Made by a program: the position numbers and the translations under genes. From Ricinus communis (Eukaryota > Streptophyta > Magnoliopsida > Malpighiales > Euphorbiaceae), in assembly GCF_019578655.1 (NCBI RefSeq), contig NC_063262.1, forward strand, positions 4,967,582 through 5,031,581: 64,000 nt of DNA, read 5' to 3'. The notes under the pieces were generated by a model. It searched no databases. It worked only from the letters and a program-made list of their open reading frames with translations, and had not been told where the DNA came from. Below are positions 1 to 17,300 of the stretch, piece after piece (position 1 is the stretch's first letter; every line of letters begins with the position of its first letter).

Positions 1-638
1 AGATAAAAAAATTTATAATAATATATTAACTTATATAAATTACAGTCTTGATTTATTTTATCTTAGTTTTCAATTTGATTACCATTTATAAATATAAATG
101 TAAATTCAATCCAAATTAAGATTTTTTTTAAAGAAACCGTATGGTCCAGCATCGACATTATACTCTATTGACTCTAAGATTCGAGTTGCATAAATATGAT
201 ATATTTAAGAACCGAAGAGTATGAGATTGAAAAGAAAATATTTTGTATTAAGGTTAAGATATATAAAGTTTCACAATAATGATAATAACACTTACTATAT
301 TCATTTAGACATAATATTTAATTTTTCTTTCTACGCTAGTGCTTGGTTAGTCATGACCTATTATACACTAATTAAGGTTTTAAAAATAAATAATTTTTAT
401 TAAATTAGTATAATTAGAGGATGCATTTAGAATATTTTTACCATCAAAAAATGTAACTAAATTTTATAATACACAATAATTCATGAGTAAAATAGAAATT
501 GTATTAATGAGTCAACTTTAGTTTATCTAATTTAAAAAATACTTATTTTATTAATTGTTATAGAATATATTTATTTATTATTTATTAATTTTATTATAAT
601 TCTTATTAATAGTATTAACTACACTTAAATATTACAGT

Positions 639-681
<43 letters not shown>

Positions 682-3600
682 TATTGTTATTATTATTATT
701 ATGAATTCGACCTCGAGTTTGTAAATGAGCTTGCATACGATCTTGCTTGTCGAGCTTATAAACGAACATGTTCACGAATTTTACAAACATATCAGATTAC
801 GAACTTGTTCGCAAGATTTTTAAACGAACCGAGTTCGAGCTCGAGCTCACAAGCCTGTTCACAAGCTAGTAAACGAGTAAGTTCGTGAACTAACGAGCTA
901 AATTCTGTCAAGCTCGAGCTCGGCTCGTTTAAATTGACAACAACTTCGAACGAGTTTTTTATCAATCAGAGTTCTAAATAGGTTGTGAGACGTTTGATTC
1001 ATTTATACCCTATAAAGTTTATGTAAACAAATGAGGTCTTGAATTCGTGCCATGGAAGACTCCGATTATATGTCCCTTTAGTCATAATAATAATAATAAT
1101 ACATGTTGAACCATAGAAAGCATTTTATCAAAGAAAAAAGTACAGATAAACAAAAGCAAAAACAAAGTCCTATTTACTAATTCCAAGAAATGACATTGTA
1201 ACATCGGAAAAAAAAAAAAAAAACTACAAAATATTAAAGCAAATCTTTTTATTCTTTTCTTATTTTCTATTATAAATTTTCTATTATATTTTAAATAATA
1301 AAAATATTCTAATTTTAGTTTTGTGTTCCTTGATTCCAATCAAGTTCATTATTTTTTATTCTAATTAAATTATATTAGTCTAACATTCAATTAATTAATG
1401 GCTAAATTGAATCGACGTGAATAATTTATGAAGTGTTCATATGAGCTCGTTTATTGCTTGCTGACACATGCCATAAAACTGGTAGACCTATTCATCTTTT
1501 GATTTTGGTTTAATTGGCTTTCATCAAACTTAAAAATTAATGGAAGAGAAGATAATTAACATGTACATAAATATAATGGTGAGTCCATCTAACCTGATTA
1601 TTGATTTTCACTAGTGAGCTACCAAATTTGGATCTCTTTATTTACACTAACTAAATTGTTAATATATTAATTACTAAATTCTTAAAATAATTTTATTTTT
1701 AATAAGAATTATTAAAAGTCTTTTATTAAGTTTATTTATTGTCCATCCTTTTTCTCCCTTTACTAGCTTGCAAGGTATTCCAGAATCCTGAATGGGAATA
1801 TAATTTTACAAAGAATTAAGTTGAACCCAATTTTGTTATACAAAGTTGATCTTCTATCTCCAAGATACTGCATTTTTTACTGTTAAATGCAAAGTCATCC
1901 TCAATTTTATTCTTTTAAAAAAAATATGAATTGAAATTAAGATGTTGATCAAGTTAAAATATGAATCTATCACCTCACTAAGTGACAGCTCAACTTTTGA
2001 TGGTGAGAACTAAACTGAAAATTTTCAATTAGATTTCTTGTTGAATTAATTAAGAGTAGATAGAGACAGTGAAATAAATAATTATTTAACTTTGCATTTA
2101 ATCAAAATTAAAATTAAATGACTTATATACTAATTTTTTTATTAATAATATAACTAAATTGTAATCAAAAATAAAATTCAGTGGCTATTTAAATATCACA
2201 AGTAATATTTATATTGCATTTAATATGATTTCTTAAAGCAAACGAGTTTACATTAAGTCATTATTATCAAATCTGAAATTATTGGGAAACCTTGTGTATA
2301 CTAGATTTTGGTAGACTCACTCGTATGTGAGGAAAGGATCAGTTTGGTTTTAAACCAAACTAAAATGAAAAAAAGAATAAAAGTGGAATAGGATAGACTA
2401 AATAATATAAAACTCGCAAGATGTTCAAATGGCCAAAATAGTCCCTTAACAAGTAACGATGTCCACTTTTAATTAGAAAAACTAAATTAAATTAAGCTGA
2501 ATGTCCTAACTTATAAATTGGGAACTAGTAATTGCCCCTTTTTTTGGTTAATAACATTGCATTATAATATGAAATGAATAATCTTTGCTCTTTTTATTTC
2601 GACTCATTATTTTGCTTCTTCCTAAACTGTATGATTATAAGATAAAAGCATCTACAGGAAACATGGAAAATTAATATATTGGATATAACGAGTAGGGGGC
2701 AGGGCACAACCAACCAAGATTTCCATGATCTTCAAATTATATTAAATCTTAATCAAATCAACTGCCTAAGACAAATATGAGGTCTAAAAGGCTACAACTG
2801 CCCATCTTATCACTCTTCTATCCTATTCTTTTTAAACCTAAAATCCTTCTTTTAGCGAACTGGAATCCCACAAATATGCATAGTTTTTCAACAATTTATT
2901 CAATAATTATAGTTATTGAAAATTAATAAATTCTTACTAAAAAAAAAAATGAATCTTAATTTTTTCGAGCAAAACTGAATTTTGTCATTTAATTAAAATT
3001 TCAATATTATTAAAAATAAAAAATTTAGATCTTTTTTTTTTTCGATTTTTTACTCTTCGTAAGATGTCAAATTAATTTTGTTTATCTGAATAGTAAAATT
3101 TGATATTTTCTTTTACTTGTCTGTAGGAGAAATGAAAGAATTTTTTCACTCTTATTAATTTTTAGATAAATTATAATAAAATTACTACTCTAGTTTAATA
3201 TAAAAATAAAATAAAAAAATGCAGCCACGTGGTAATCCGCATTGCGGGCATAATTGTAGAGGTGGTTATGTGAAGCAGGTAATCATATGATATGAGTGGA
3301 TAGATACCATACGAAAAGTTGGGCTTCTATGGTGCGCAAGCCGTGTGATATTATCATAATATAAGATCAGATTCTTAATAGTCATTGGTTGGATTTTAGT
3401 TTTAAATTTGCACGAACGGGTGGGGCCGGGCATTAATAAGACAAGCTGGCAACATCACTTATAATAATAATAATAATAATATCAAAAACATTTCTCCGAA
3501 CCAAAGTACTGTTTTGTCTTTTGTAGCATTTGTTTGCTTATGCAAATTCTGTTCTTTGCTCCCACGTCACCAAACATCAATTATAGAGGACCTTATTAGT

Positions 3601-4330
3601 TTTAAGCAAAATGATATATTTTATTAGCATCAATAACAACAAAAATATTGATTTAGAAAAAACCAAATATTTATATTTGTGAATTACCATGGCCAATATA
3701 TATATATATATAAAAGTATACTAAAATAATGCATCATTATTAACCAGTGAAATAACATTGATTTATTATTTTATTTTACATTTTTTATCAATAAATTAAA
3801 AAAATATTATATTTATCTATAATAATTAGTGCATTTAATAACTATAAAGAGATAAATTATGATGAAAAATAAAAATAATATTATCATATAACTTTGTCAT
3901 AGATAAAAATATTAAAGTAATAACAAAATAATACTATTTGCTCAAAAATATAACAAATTTATACTTACAATATTTAAAAGTATACTAAAATGCTAGTAAA
4001 AGAATATAAAAATAAAAAATTTATTTAAAAGTGTCAAGAAGAATAACAACTAATTAGATTTTATGACAGTAAAAAGATAGACAGAGATGAACAATAAAAA
4101 TAATTATATAATACTTTTATTAAAAAAATAATATTACAATAACACAAAAAATACTATAATGCAATTTAAAAACTGTATAAAGAATTTATTTAGTCGTATA
4201 AATAAATTTTTAATATTTTAAATTATAAAAATAAAATTTTATAGTCCATTTTTCATATATTAAGTAAAAATAAAACTTCAAAAACAAAGCACTATTCAAA
4301 AACAAAACTTCTTCATGCCCACTTTTGATT
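1..4330. other. AT-rich intergenic region without a recognisable gene
   Basis: No reading frame here has a recognisable domain or plausible exon structure; the longest frames (60-85 codons) are low-complexity. The stretch contains a TAA array running into a TTA array (about 641-702), short TAA runs near 1087 and 3460, and a patch at about 706-945 rich in CTCGAGCTCG-type palindromes that resembles the ends of the element at 4704-5218. Several segments look like eroded transposon sequence, but I cannot place their ends. Confidence 0.7.
706..945. repeat. GAGCTCGAGCTCG-rich repeat fragment, possible hAT-like remnant
   Basis: The segment carries many copies of cgagctcg, acgagc and gttcacgaa-like words on both strands. 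The same vocabulary occurs at both ends of the better defined element at 4704-5218. I read it as a decayed relative of that family. Terminal repeats and a target duplication are not visible, so the limits are approximate. Confidence 0.4.
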
Positions 4331-4695
4331 GTATGATGTGAATATAGCGGGGGTTTTCTTTTTATTATTGAAAAGAAAAGCCTCCTAATTTATTATCGAG
4401 ATTGTCATCAAAGGTTCAACAACATACAGTAGGCTCGCTCACATAATATCCTTACACAAGAATTGTTCCTCTCAGGGCAGCTGACTTGCACACTATGGTT
4501 TTGTCGGAGGGATATAAATCTAGCATTGTTTCTCCACTATCTAATTTCTAAACACTCACCGACCTATCTGTGTTCACTCCTGAAGGAGGTAGCCTGCCTC
4601 TCCCCAAAATTGGTCTCCATCCAATCTAATTATAGATTTATAAATATTCTGTATCGAAAAAAATTTGTATAGTCAAGTCTAACATAATTGCTACG
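4331..4695. other. Unassigned non-coding stretch of more balanced base composition
   Basis: This segment is less AT-rich than its surroundings and contains a 69-codon plus-strand frame (4463-4672) without a recognisable domain. It could be a fragment of a decayed gene or retroelement. I do not recognise it and make no functional claim. Confidence 0.3.
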
Positions 4696-4703
4696 TACTA
4701 ACA

Positions 4704-5218
4704 GGTGCAAATAAACTGAGCCGTTTGCGAATTACTCGAAGCTCGATTCAATAAAGTTCATTTATTAAAACAAACAAGTCGAGTTTAAACTTACTAGTGT
4801 TAGACTTATTTAAACTCACGAGCTAGCTCGTTTATGAACTCACGAATTGAATTTATTTTTTATATTAAAAATGTAATCTAATTATTTAAATTTTATATTT
4901 TAAATGTATATTTTATTTTATGTACAATTCATTTTAAATTATAAAATGAATTTATATAGTTTATAATTGTATACTTAATAAACTTAAACTTAATAAGCTT
5001 TATTTTGAACTTGAATTCGAGCTTAAATATAAGCTTGTATATGAGTCAAATTTAGCTTGTTTATATAGAATACCAAGCTAATTTATGAGTCAAGCTTGAA
5101 TTTAACTCGTTTATGTAGTATATCAAACTAATCGCGAGCCGAGCTCAGTTAGTTTTATGCGAGCCAAGCCTGAACATTAAAAAGCTCGACTCGACATGGC
5201 TCGTATCGTTTGCACCCC
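4704..5218. mobile_element. Non-autonomous hAT-like miniature transposon (about 515 bp)
   Basis: The left end reads GGTGCAAA followed by a GAGCC word. The right end is its imperfect inverse, with GGCTCG before TTTGCACCCC. The flanking octamers are TACTAACA (4696-4703) and TACTACCA (5219-5226), differing at one base, which fits an aged 8-bp target duplication of the hAT superfamily. The interior is AT-rich with repeated cgagct/agctcg words and no coding capacity. Class assignment rests on the 8-bp duplication and is an inference. Confidence 0.55.
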
Positions 5219-5418
5219 TACTACCACTGATTGCCTTCAGTTGACAAAAATAAAATGATCTGCATTCTATAAAGCCAAAATTAGTCGTATGCCCTGTTGA
5301 GACGAGATGCAATGTACCAAAAATAATTCTAAGCTGCTATATTAGCCCGAATTAGGTTTTTGAGTTCTTGGTACAGAAGACCAACTTCCAACCCAGTTTT
5401 CTGTAGCCCGACATATAT

Positions 5419-5420
<2 letters not shown>

Positions 5421-5453
<33 letters not shown>
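5421..5453. repeat. (AG)n microsatellite
   Basis: About 16 uninterrupted AG units, lying 3' of the WDR5A coding end (WDR5A is on the minus strand). Nothing else links it to the gene. Confidence 0.9.
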
Positions 5454-5457
<4 letters not shown>

Positions 5458-5761
5458 AAGACTCGAACCATAATCTCAAGAGGACAAAACGCAGATGCTA
5501 CTTTTAACATTAGCTGATACAAGTCAGAAGTCCTAAAGTACATCGGCAGGGCAATTAAGCATATTAAACTACATGGACTTGGTGAGGGGGCAAACAGGGT
5601 AAGAATCTCATGCTCTCACGTACCAATGGCATGGGTCTAGATAGAAAATTGAAGAGTAGAAGCTCCAACCAAAACCCAACCCAACAATACTCCCTTCATG
5701 GTAAAAATCTTCACTTATGCACAGATGGAATCATGATATGGAACTGCAACCATATATTTAA

Positions 5762-9070
<3,309 letters not shown>

Positions 9071-9099
9071 ACGCCGTTGTGGATTCCGAGTCCTTCTGT

Positions 9100-11378
9100 T
9101 TTTTCTTTTTTCTTTGTATGAAATTATTTTTTCAAAATTACTTACAATTCAGTTGTTTTCTCTTTTTTACAAATCAGTTTTTTAAATCATTAAACTAAAT
9201 ATTTAGGGAACGGCTATGATCGCTTAAGTTTTCTTTTGTTTATCTTTCAAAAGAAAATAAGTAAAACTTGTTTGCTAAAAGTTATTCAGTTTTTAAAATT
9301 ATTCAGAAAAATAAAAAATTTCTTTATAAAACCTCAAGTCGTTTGTCGGATTAAAATTTTTATCTTTTTTAATTTTTAGATTTAATTCTTATATATATAT
9401 ATATATATATATATAAATTTTAAAAATTTAAAATATATTTTTAATATTATTTTTTGACATATAAATTTTTATTTAATATATAAATTTATTTTTAACATAT
9501 AAAATTTAAATTTATATTTAATTTTATAATTTTTATTAATTTTTCGGTTAATAAATTATATTTTTAATTAAATACTAATTCTAATATTAAAAAATAGTAT
9601 ATTAATAATAGATTAATTTTTTATTAGATAATTATTAGTTTTTATTATATAATAATTATTCTAAGAATAGAATATTAATTATATTTTAATGTTATATTAA
9701 TTAATAAATTAATTTTTAATTATATAATAATTTTTATTTTTAAAAATAGTAATATTAATTATATTGATAGTATTAATTTATACAATATTAAAATTAATTA
9801 ATTAATATTTTTAAATTAATATAAAAAGACTAATAAAATTTTAGAATAAAATCAAAAATTAAAAATCTAATTTATTATTAATTTTAGATAATAATGAATA
9901 AATATTAAATATTAAATTTAATTTTATAATTATATAATAATAATAATAATAATGACTGTTGAATACAAAAGTAAATAGCTATTTTTATTAACTTAGAAAG
10001 AAAATAATTCTTATTTTTATTTGTCTATATTTTATTATAATTTTTGTTGAATTTTTAGATTATTTAAAATTAAAAAAAATAAATATAAATTAAAAAATTT
10101 ACATTTTAAAGTACAGAATTTAGGATGGATTGATTGATTGTAGAAGTAAAAGCTTTTAAGATTTGATTACAAAAAGAATATATAATAACTGCTATATAGC
10201 ATATATTAATCTGTCCCAAAAGCAGAGGTAAATATATTAGTGTAAACAATGTCTACAGACGTAAACAGAAAAATAGCAAGCAGTAATAGCATCCATTCTC
10301 ATGTTATAATGAAGCTTAAAAGAAAGCTCAAAAGATATAGGAAAAACACATATTTTACCATATATCTATTTTTTTTCTTATTTTTTGACAATTACCCATA
10401 TATTTTTATTTATATATTTTCAGTTCCTGCATTTTTATTTTTATTAATATTATATTCTTATATAACGGTAAATTAATATATGTAATATACGTTGCATTAA
10501 TGTGAATATGAATATTTTTTTAAACCTTTTTATACATTTACCTTATATATTTTTCTTTTTTAAAATTAATCTTTATACTTTTATTTTTAGCAATATTGGT
10601 TCCTCTAATTTTTCATTAGTATATACATAAATTTATTCTTAATATATTTCTAATAACTAAAAATATATATAATTATTAAGATTATAGAAAAAAAAATATT
10701 TAAATGGGCATTTAAACTTTCTAATTTATATATATATGTATTTATTTCTAATAAACATTTTAATTGTCATTAGCATTTGTATATTCTACTAATTAACTTA
10801 TGATTTGACTACAAATATTCTTAATTAAGATAATAAATTAAATTAGAATGTAATAACTATTTTTACTATTTATGTTATTAAATTTAAATAATGAATTTTA
10901 AGGAGTTAATGTTGTTAAAATTAGAGTACATGGAACAAATATTTAAAAAAATTTAATAGAAAAACTTTGAAAATTTATTTATATTTTTACTTACATGCGC
11001 TAAGCTTCTTTTAAAAAAGGATCTAAGATAAATAAAATAAAAATATAACAAATAAAAGTGTAAGAAGAAATTGTGAAAAAGAATAAAAGTACTTGGTGCC
11101 AAATATGAAATTTTCCAAAAATATATACATAAACGTGGTATGAACAATATTCAACACGTTAGCATGTTCGAACGTACATCCAGCTACTTACAAACTAAAA
11201 CCTCTGGTTTCCTCCTCCGTTTCCTTCAGCTGAAAGGGGAAACAAAAGAATCTCCTGCCTACTCCGCCTACACAAGAATACTCCTATGCTACTTCAGTTA
11301 TGTACATCTGAATGGGGGGGAAAATCAGAACAAAGGTAAGGGGGAAATAGCACAGAAGGGCACAAAAATACACGAGTG
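9100..11378. other. AT-rich intergenic region between KIN8A (3' end) and WDR5A (5' end)
   Basis: Very AT-rich DNA with an (AT)12 run at 9391-9414 and a TAA run near 9935-9952. Small frames such as 10249-10476 are Phe/Tyr/Leu/Ile-rich translations of A/T tracts and are not genes. The last few hundred bases (about 11150-11378) are less AT-rich and probably are the 3' UTR of the kinesin gene. Confidence 0.7.
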
Positions 11379-14300
11379 CTATACAAAATTAGAGGGGTGA
11401 ATTCTGGTGCCAGAACTAGGAGTTACAAAAGAGATCTGCCCTGCAGTAGAGAATGAAGGAATGTGTGATAGATTTTGGCCACTAGATGGTTCAGTGTGCT
11501 GAAAAATATGGTTTGAACTGTGCAGCCCTGAGGCCTGTTCTAAAGGGTTGTTGTGTCCGAAGAAGCCTCTGGCTGTTCCACCATAGCTCATCATTGCTCG
11601 TTTTTGCAACTCTTGGCTATGACTCATTCCAGAAAGAGGAGCTTCAAATAGATGCTGCCTTGAAGCATTGTTCCATGCATCCTGTATTACAAGGCTAGCA
11701 GAAATTAAAAGATAAAAATTTGGCAATCAACATGAGGAAAATTACCAGAAAACTTGAAAATTCTAAAATTGCGCATGCTAATTGTCACTATGATAAAGGG
11801 GCAGATGAATAAGCATAAGTTGAAGACAGTTCTACTCTCACCCAGACTGAAAATTGAACAGTAATAAACAATGCTAGTGCTCAATGCTATCAGGGGTGGG
11901 GTAGAGAGCTAAATTAAAAATAAAAAGGAGTAGCAGAGAGAGGGGAAAAAGAAGGGAAAATATAAGAGCACAATTCATACCTCAAGCTGATGGCTAAAAT
12001 CAGCCCTGAAAGGTGAAGCTGATTGAAAGCCATCCTTACAAGGGGAAGCCCAAGTTCCCAACTCTGGGCATGAACTGCACAAATCTTGAGGACGCTTAGT
12101 AGGAGTGCCAAACCAGGAACCTGGAAAATTACCAGCCCAGTGATCAGTACTCTTCCTCAGCCTCAGATATGCTGGGGGTGATTGATCATGAGACGGCATG
12201 TAATAGGAACTATAGTGCTCTTCCCTGCAAAAAGCCCGACTGGCATCCCAAGGCCCCTTGGAAAATGACCTTGAGCCAAAGTCTTGAAACTGTTGGAAGA
12301 CGTGGGCTCCAGAAAAGGATTGACCAATACAAGGACTATTTCCTGTGGAAGGATACCTGCCCAAGGCAGAATCAGAATACGGTGACTGCTTATTTGCAAC
12401 CCCCAGATGGGGGATCATTGTCCAATCTTCAATTATTATTCCGTGTTTCACTGCAAGGTCCAATACGCGTTTCTCATCAAGTCCTAGCCCCATAAGCAAG
12501 TTCCACAGTTTTCTTTGTGCCTGTCGTTGATTGTGGATGATTTGATCCCTCATTGCCATTTCAAACTGAAGCTCAGTATTAGCCATGCCCTACGTAAATG
12601 CCAAGCAACCGTTGAGTCATTAAATCTAACAGAAATTCTATGAAGCAATATTTATTAGAGAGGATAATTCATGGTTTCATATTCTTCTAGTTTAATGCCC
12701 AAACGGCCAAAACCAGTGGTAATCATGAAAGCTCAGAGCCATCCTCCATTGGAAAACTAGCAACATAATTAAAAAAAAATGACTTAACAAGAGTGAATGC
12801 TTACTAATATGTGCTTGGTTTAAAGATTAACAAAATCCCAGGTACATCTTGAAGTTAAGAGTAATCAGTTCCCTGACCATTTTTGTTACAACTACTACAT
12901 AATTATTTATTTACAAACTACACCAGCCTATTTTAGAGTATATGATACAACTCCCAAATCCAATTTTCAGAACAGTCGCATTCCAAGTAATTCGGAGCAT
13001 TTACTCACCAGAAGCCTATACTGGCTAAGAATGCGCAAATACGTTTTATTACCATCCTTACTAATTGCTTTCTCAATCATATCTTGGAGTTGGCACCGGT
13101 GCTTCTCATTTGCTTCAATTTCCTATTAAGAAATAAAGTTGAGCACAAGGTCAAATACTAACACAGTCTGTGTTCCTAACAAGAACCCAGTTCGAGCAGA
13201 TACTTCACCTTTTGATAATTAATGCCAGCCTCGTCGTTGTCACGGATGTTATCAAGAATGACTTGCCGCCTTGCCCTCAAAGCCTCTACAACTGCTCCTT
13301 CCTTTTCAATAGCCTATGACAAAGAGAGAAGAAAAGCACAGTATTTAATAACAGAATTAATTATGGAATAGGAGAGCCTTTATAATTGTTCTTTCCTTCT
13401 CAAAGACCTGTAACAGAGAATGCAGACATTTATAATTTCAACAACTCATGAATTTTCTACAAGTATTACTGTTTTCTGTTTGCTAAGAACCACATCCTTC
13501 AAAAGATAAATTTAAAATAAAGGAGAAACTACAGTTAAGCATTCTGCATGTTGAGCTGTCTATCTATCATAAGGATACAATATATCTGATCACTAAGTGA
13601 GGACTTTTGGAAAATATAGAGTTCAAGTAAATGTACACTCAAGCCTAGCATAGAAAATACAATCACCAATTCTTGTGCTCAGTTTCCTTGACTTAGTCAT
13701 GTGACTAAAAGAAAGACCAACAAAATCTAACCTGTTGCTTTGCAATGGCATCATCAAGATGTTGGAGTTCAATGCGGTTATGAAGATTAGTCTCCTCAAG
13801 TTCAAACAATGCCTTCTGTAAGTTTATTCTTTCCTGAACATTTTCACTGGTTTCACAGCTCAAAATATTCAACCACGAAAGCTCATCATCTACAGCTTTT
13901 TCAGCAGGTTTGACACTTAGTAAGGATTCCTTATTAGCCAATTCTTTTCGCAAACGACAAACCTCAATCTGAACAATCAAGTACATTACAATCTGATCCA
14001 ATCATAACTAACTAATTGACACAAACAAAATACATGCAACAGCATACCTGAAGATTGTCAATCATCTTCTGGTAATCTGACACATGGGTATCAATTGTGC
14101 CAATGTTTTCCTGAGAAATAAATTAAGAGATTTTCAAACTTATGCAAGCAACAGTAGCTACTCGTTGATGGTGCTAGTCAAGCTAGTGATGCAAAGAGAT
14201 TTTCGAACATTAACTATAATGCATGACGTTCAATTACAAAGAATCAGGTTCCCACATTGCAATGCAGAGGATGATTCAACATAGACAACAGAAGAGAAAC

Positions 14301-17300
14301 ATGAAAAATAAATCTTCATTAGTAATTGTTATTGAATGACCTAAAGCAACAAATTTCATCAGACGTAACCATGAGAATTTTCCAATTTACTTTCTTTCTG
14401 GATAAATATGATCTTACCTGAATATGCGTCTTTATTTCCTTTGCTCGGTCAGCATATTTCAAGGTATTTATCGTATGATGATACTGGTTGTTTGCAGGGG
14501 ATATTGTAGCAACCATGACAGTCTGAGAATTACCACTCAGACCATCTTTAAGTATACGTGTTAATTTGCTGTAAAGTACTGATATTAGCTACATCACCAG
14601 GAAGGACACAGGATAAATCAACTGTTACAGTGCTCATACAGAAAAAAAAATTTAAAAGGCCTAATACATATACAGACGCCTGAAATCTTCCCTTGTTGCC
14701 ACTTGACGCCGATTTTTCAAACATTTCAACTGCAATTTTTGGGATACACAAATGAGAACTTATTCTCAGTTTAACTAAGGCTTATTCTCAGACACGCCGT
14801 TAGACAAAAACTATTAAATGAATAAACTAAAAATTATTCTCTCTATCATGCTTGAAATTTTCCCTCGAATCTAACAGTTTGGGGAAAATCAGTTCCAAAA
14901 AACCCTAAATCCAAAATCTCATTCCTCAATTAGAAATTGGTATCAGTGAGCGATGGCTTATCATAAATGGAAGGATCAGCGTCAAGTTTTTTAATCAGCT
15001 GTTAATTTGGGTAAATTTCATGAGAAAAATTATCAAAATTCCTAGGTTTTGTGGCTTGTTTGCAAAGTGAAGAAAAAAATCTTGATGTTTCTAGGTTTTC
15101 CCTTTTCTTTTTCTTCCTTGTACTGGTTCTTGTATTTTTCTTTTAGGGCCTCCTTACATCTGGTTGGTTTTTCTTTTCTCATGTTAGATATAGTTCATCT
15201 CTTACTAGTGATGCACGGAGAATATCATTCCTTAACAATGATTCTTTTCCTTTGTTTTCTGAACATGCTTCTGATTTGTATCATGGTTGAAGGATGAATT
15301 CATGGTTATCGATGATCACTTGTTATTTTTTTTAACTAATATTCAATTATAATTTAATTATATTAAATTTCAAACCATTAAAAAATAAAAATATGCGAAG
15401 ACTTTAATCTTTTCACTTGCTTATTGAGGCGGTTCCTCCTCATGTTTGGCCTTGTATTTCTGAAATCTTTGCCTCTGCTCTTTAATGGGGTCCCTTTTTC
15501 ATTGGAAAAAAAAAAAATCTTTTCACTTACCTTGCTCATGTATGGACACAACCCTGCTAGGTAGTCAAAGTGTTTAAATGTGCCAAAGAAGACGATTCAA
15601 GTGTCCATAAGATTCGGATAAAAGGTTTAGGGTGCTAAACGGCAAAAAGTAAAAAGTTAAGGTGTCTGGATGTGCAAACTAATAAATGGCAAAAGATACC
15701 TGTTGCGGTAAGGGACATAAGCAAGACCCTTCTTTTGTTGCTTCCCCAAGGCATTAATGCAGTTTGCTAAAGCAAGAAGGGAACGGTTAATATTAGCTCC
15801 ATCTCTTAGCTTTTGGCCTCCACTGTTTGTTTCAGATGCTCTTTCACTGCCAGCAAGATCCACAAGCGCAAGTTTACCTTTCATTACTTGATTCCGATAC
15901 TTGTTTCTCCGCTTTCTTTTCACAATTATCTCTAAAACAGCATGTGATCTGGTAATATGAAAAACGTTATGACTATCTTAGGAAGCATTTGTATATCACA
16001 AGGAAAGGGAAAAGAAAAAATGAAGAATAATTTTCCATTACTGAAAAGCTGATAGCAGTACTATTAAAAGATGACAGAACTTGAACTGCAATGCTAAAAC
16101 CTCTCTTCCCACAATTTGAAGACACATTTTCTTGACTTCAAGCACAAATTTGCAAATCTTAACCATTGTTAACGATAAGCCTTTACAATTTAGAGTAAGA
16201 AAAAGAAAATCAGTGGTTGCAAAATCAAAAAATTTGATAATGATGGAGTTAATTAAACACTATTCAAACCTAGCTGTGCTGCAATGAAATTAAAAGAGCA
16301 GGAATTTCTAATATAGATTCTAAAGTCAATTCATGAGAATCACTTGGGACTGAAAAGGATATTGACGAACCGAGATGATGTTGCATTAGCCTCTGTGCTC
16401 TCTGTCTTCCGCCGACTATTTCCCATGTTCAATAGTTCAAGAATCTTGTTAGCAGATTGAACCTATACAAAAGCAGATATCAAGGACTCATTAGCATCCT
16501 GACCATAATGAAATTGGGGAAACATCAACACCAAGAGGCTGAAGAACTAAAACCATGGCTTTAAAGAAACAAAACAAAAAAAAAGCAAAAAAGGAAATAC
16601 AACATAAGCAGGCGTAATGCACGAGGAGCCAGACAAATCTCTAACTGTAAGATCTAGTATATGGTATTCTGCAATGTATGATATAGCAACTAGAAACATC
16701 ATTTGATGTAACTAAACATGCTGATAAAGAGACTAATTCTCCAGGATAAAGCCACTGCAGATGGTGGAACACTCATTACAATTCTACTTTTTGAAGTACT
16801 TATGTCAGAATATTTTAAGATGACATGGTCTTTAACCAGGTTATCACAAAATGATCATATAAAAGGTATGAATTATGTAACTCATTCAATAAATAATGGT
16901 CTGTCAAATATAAAATCCTGAAAGTACTGATAAATCAATTAGAAAGTCCTTAAATAAAAATGAATTAAAGTCAGACCTTCATAATTTCATCCCATAATTA
17001 TGAAAACCATACAATATCAGTAAAAGAAACTAAGTTTAAAACAATGCTGCTAATTGAATAACAAGGAATAAAATGAACCTTAATACATCTCAACCCCACA
17101 ACAATTATTCCTTGCTCTGGATCCTCTCGAAGTTCCAAATGACCTGATGATTTCTCAAGCAAATCATAGATAACCTAAATTTATAAGAAAGTCGGAGGTT
17201 AAAAAGTTGACACATGAAATTAAAGAACATCTTCACCATCTACAGAAGTTCATAATTTGGGAGATACTATACCTCATTGTAGACTTCAAGGTAGGAACAG

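Noticed and set aside
12169..12530. Plus-strand frames of 108 and 61 codons
   Set aside because: They are antisense shadows of the large KIN8A tail exon 11981-12589.
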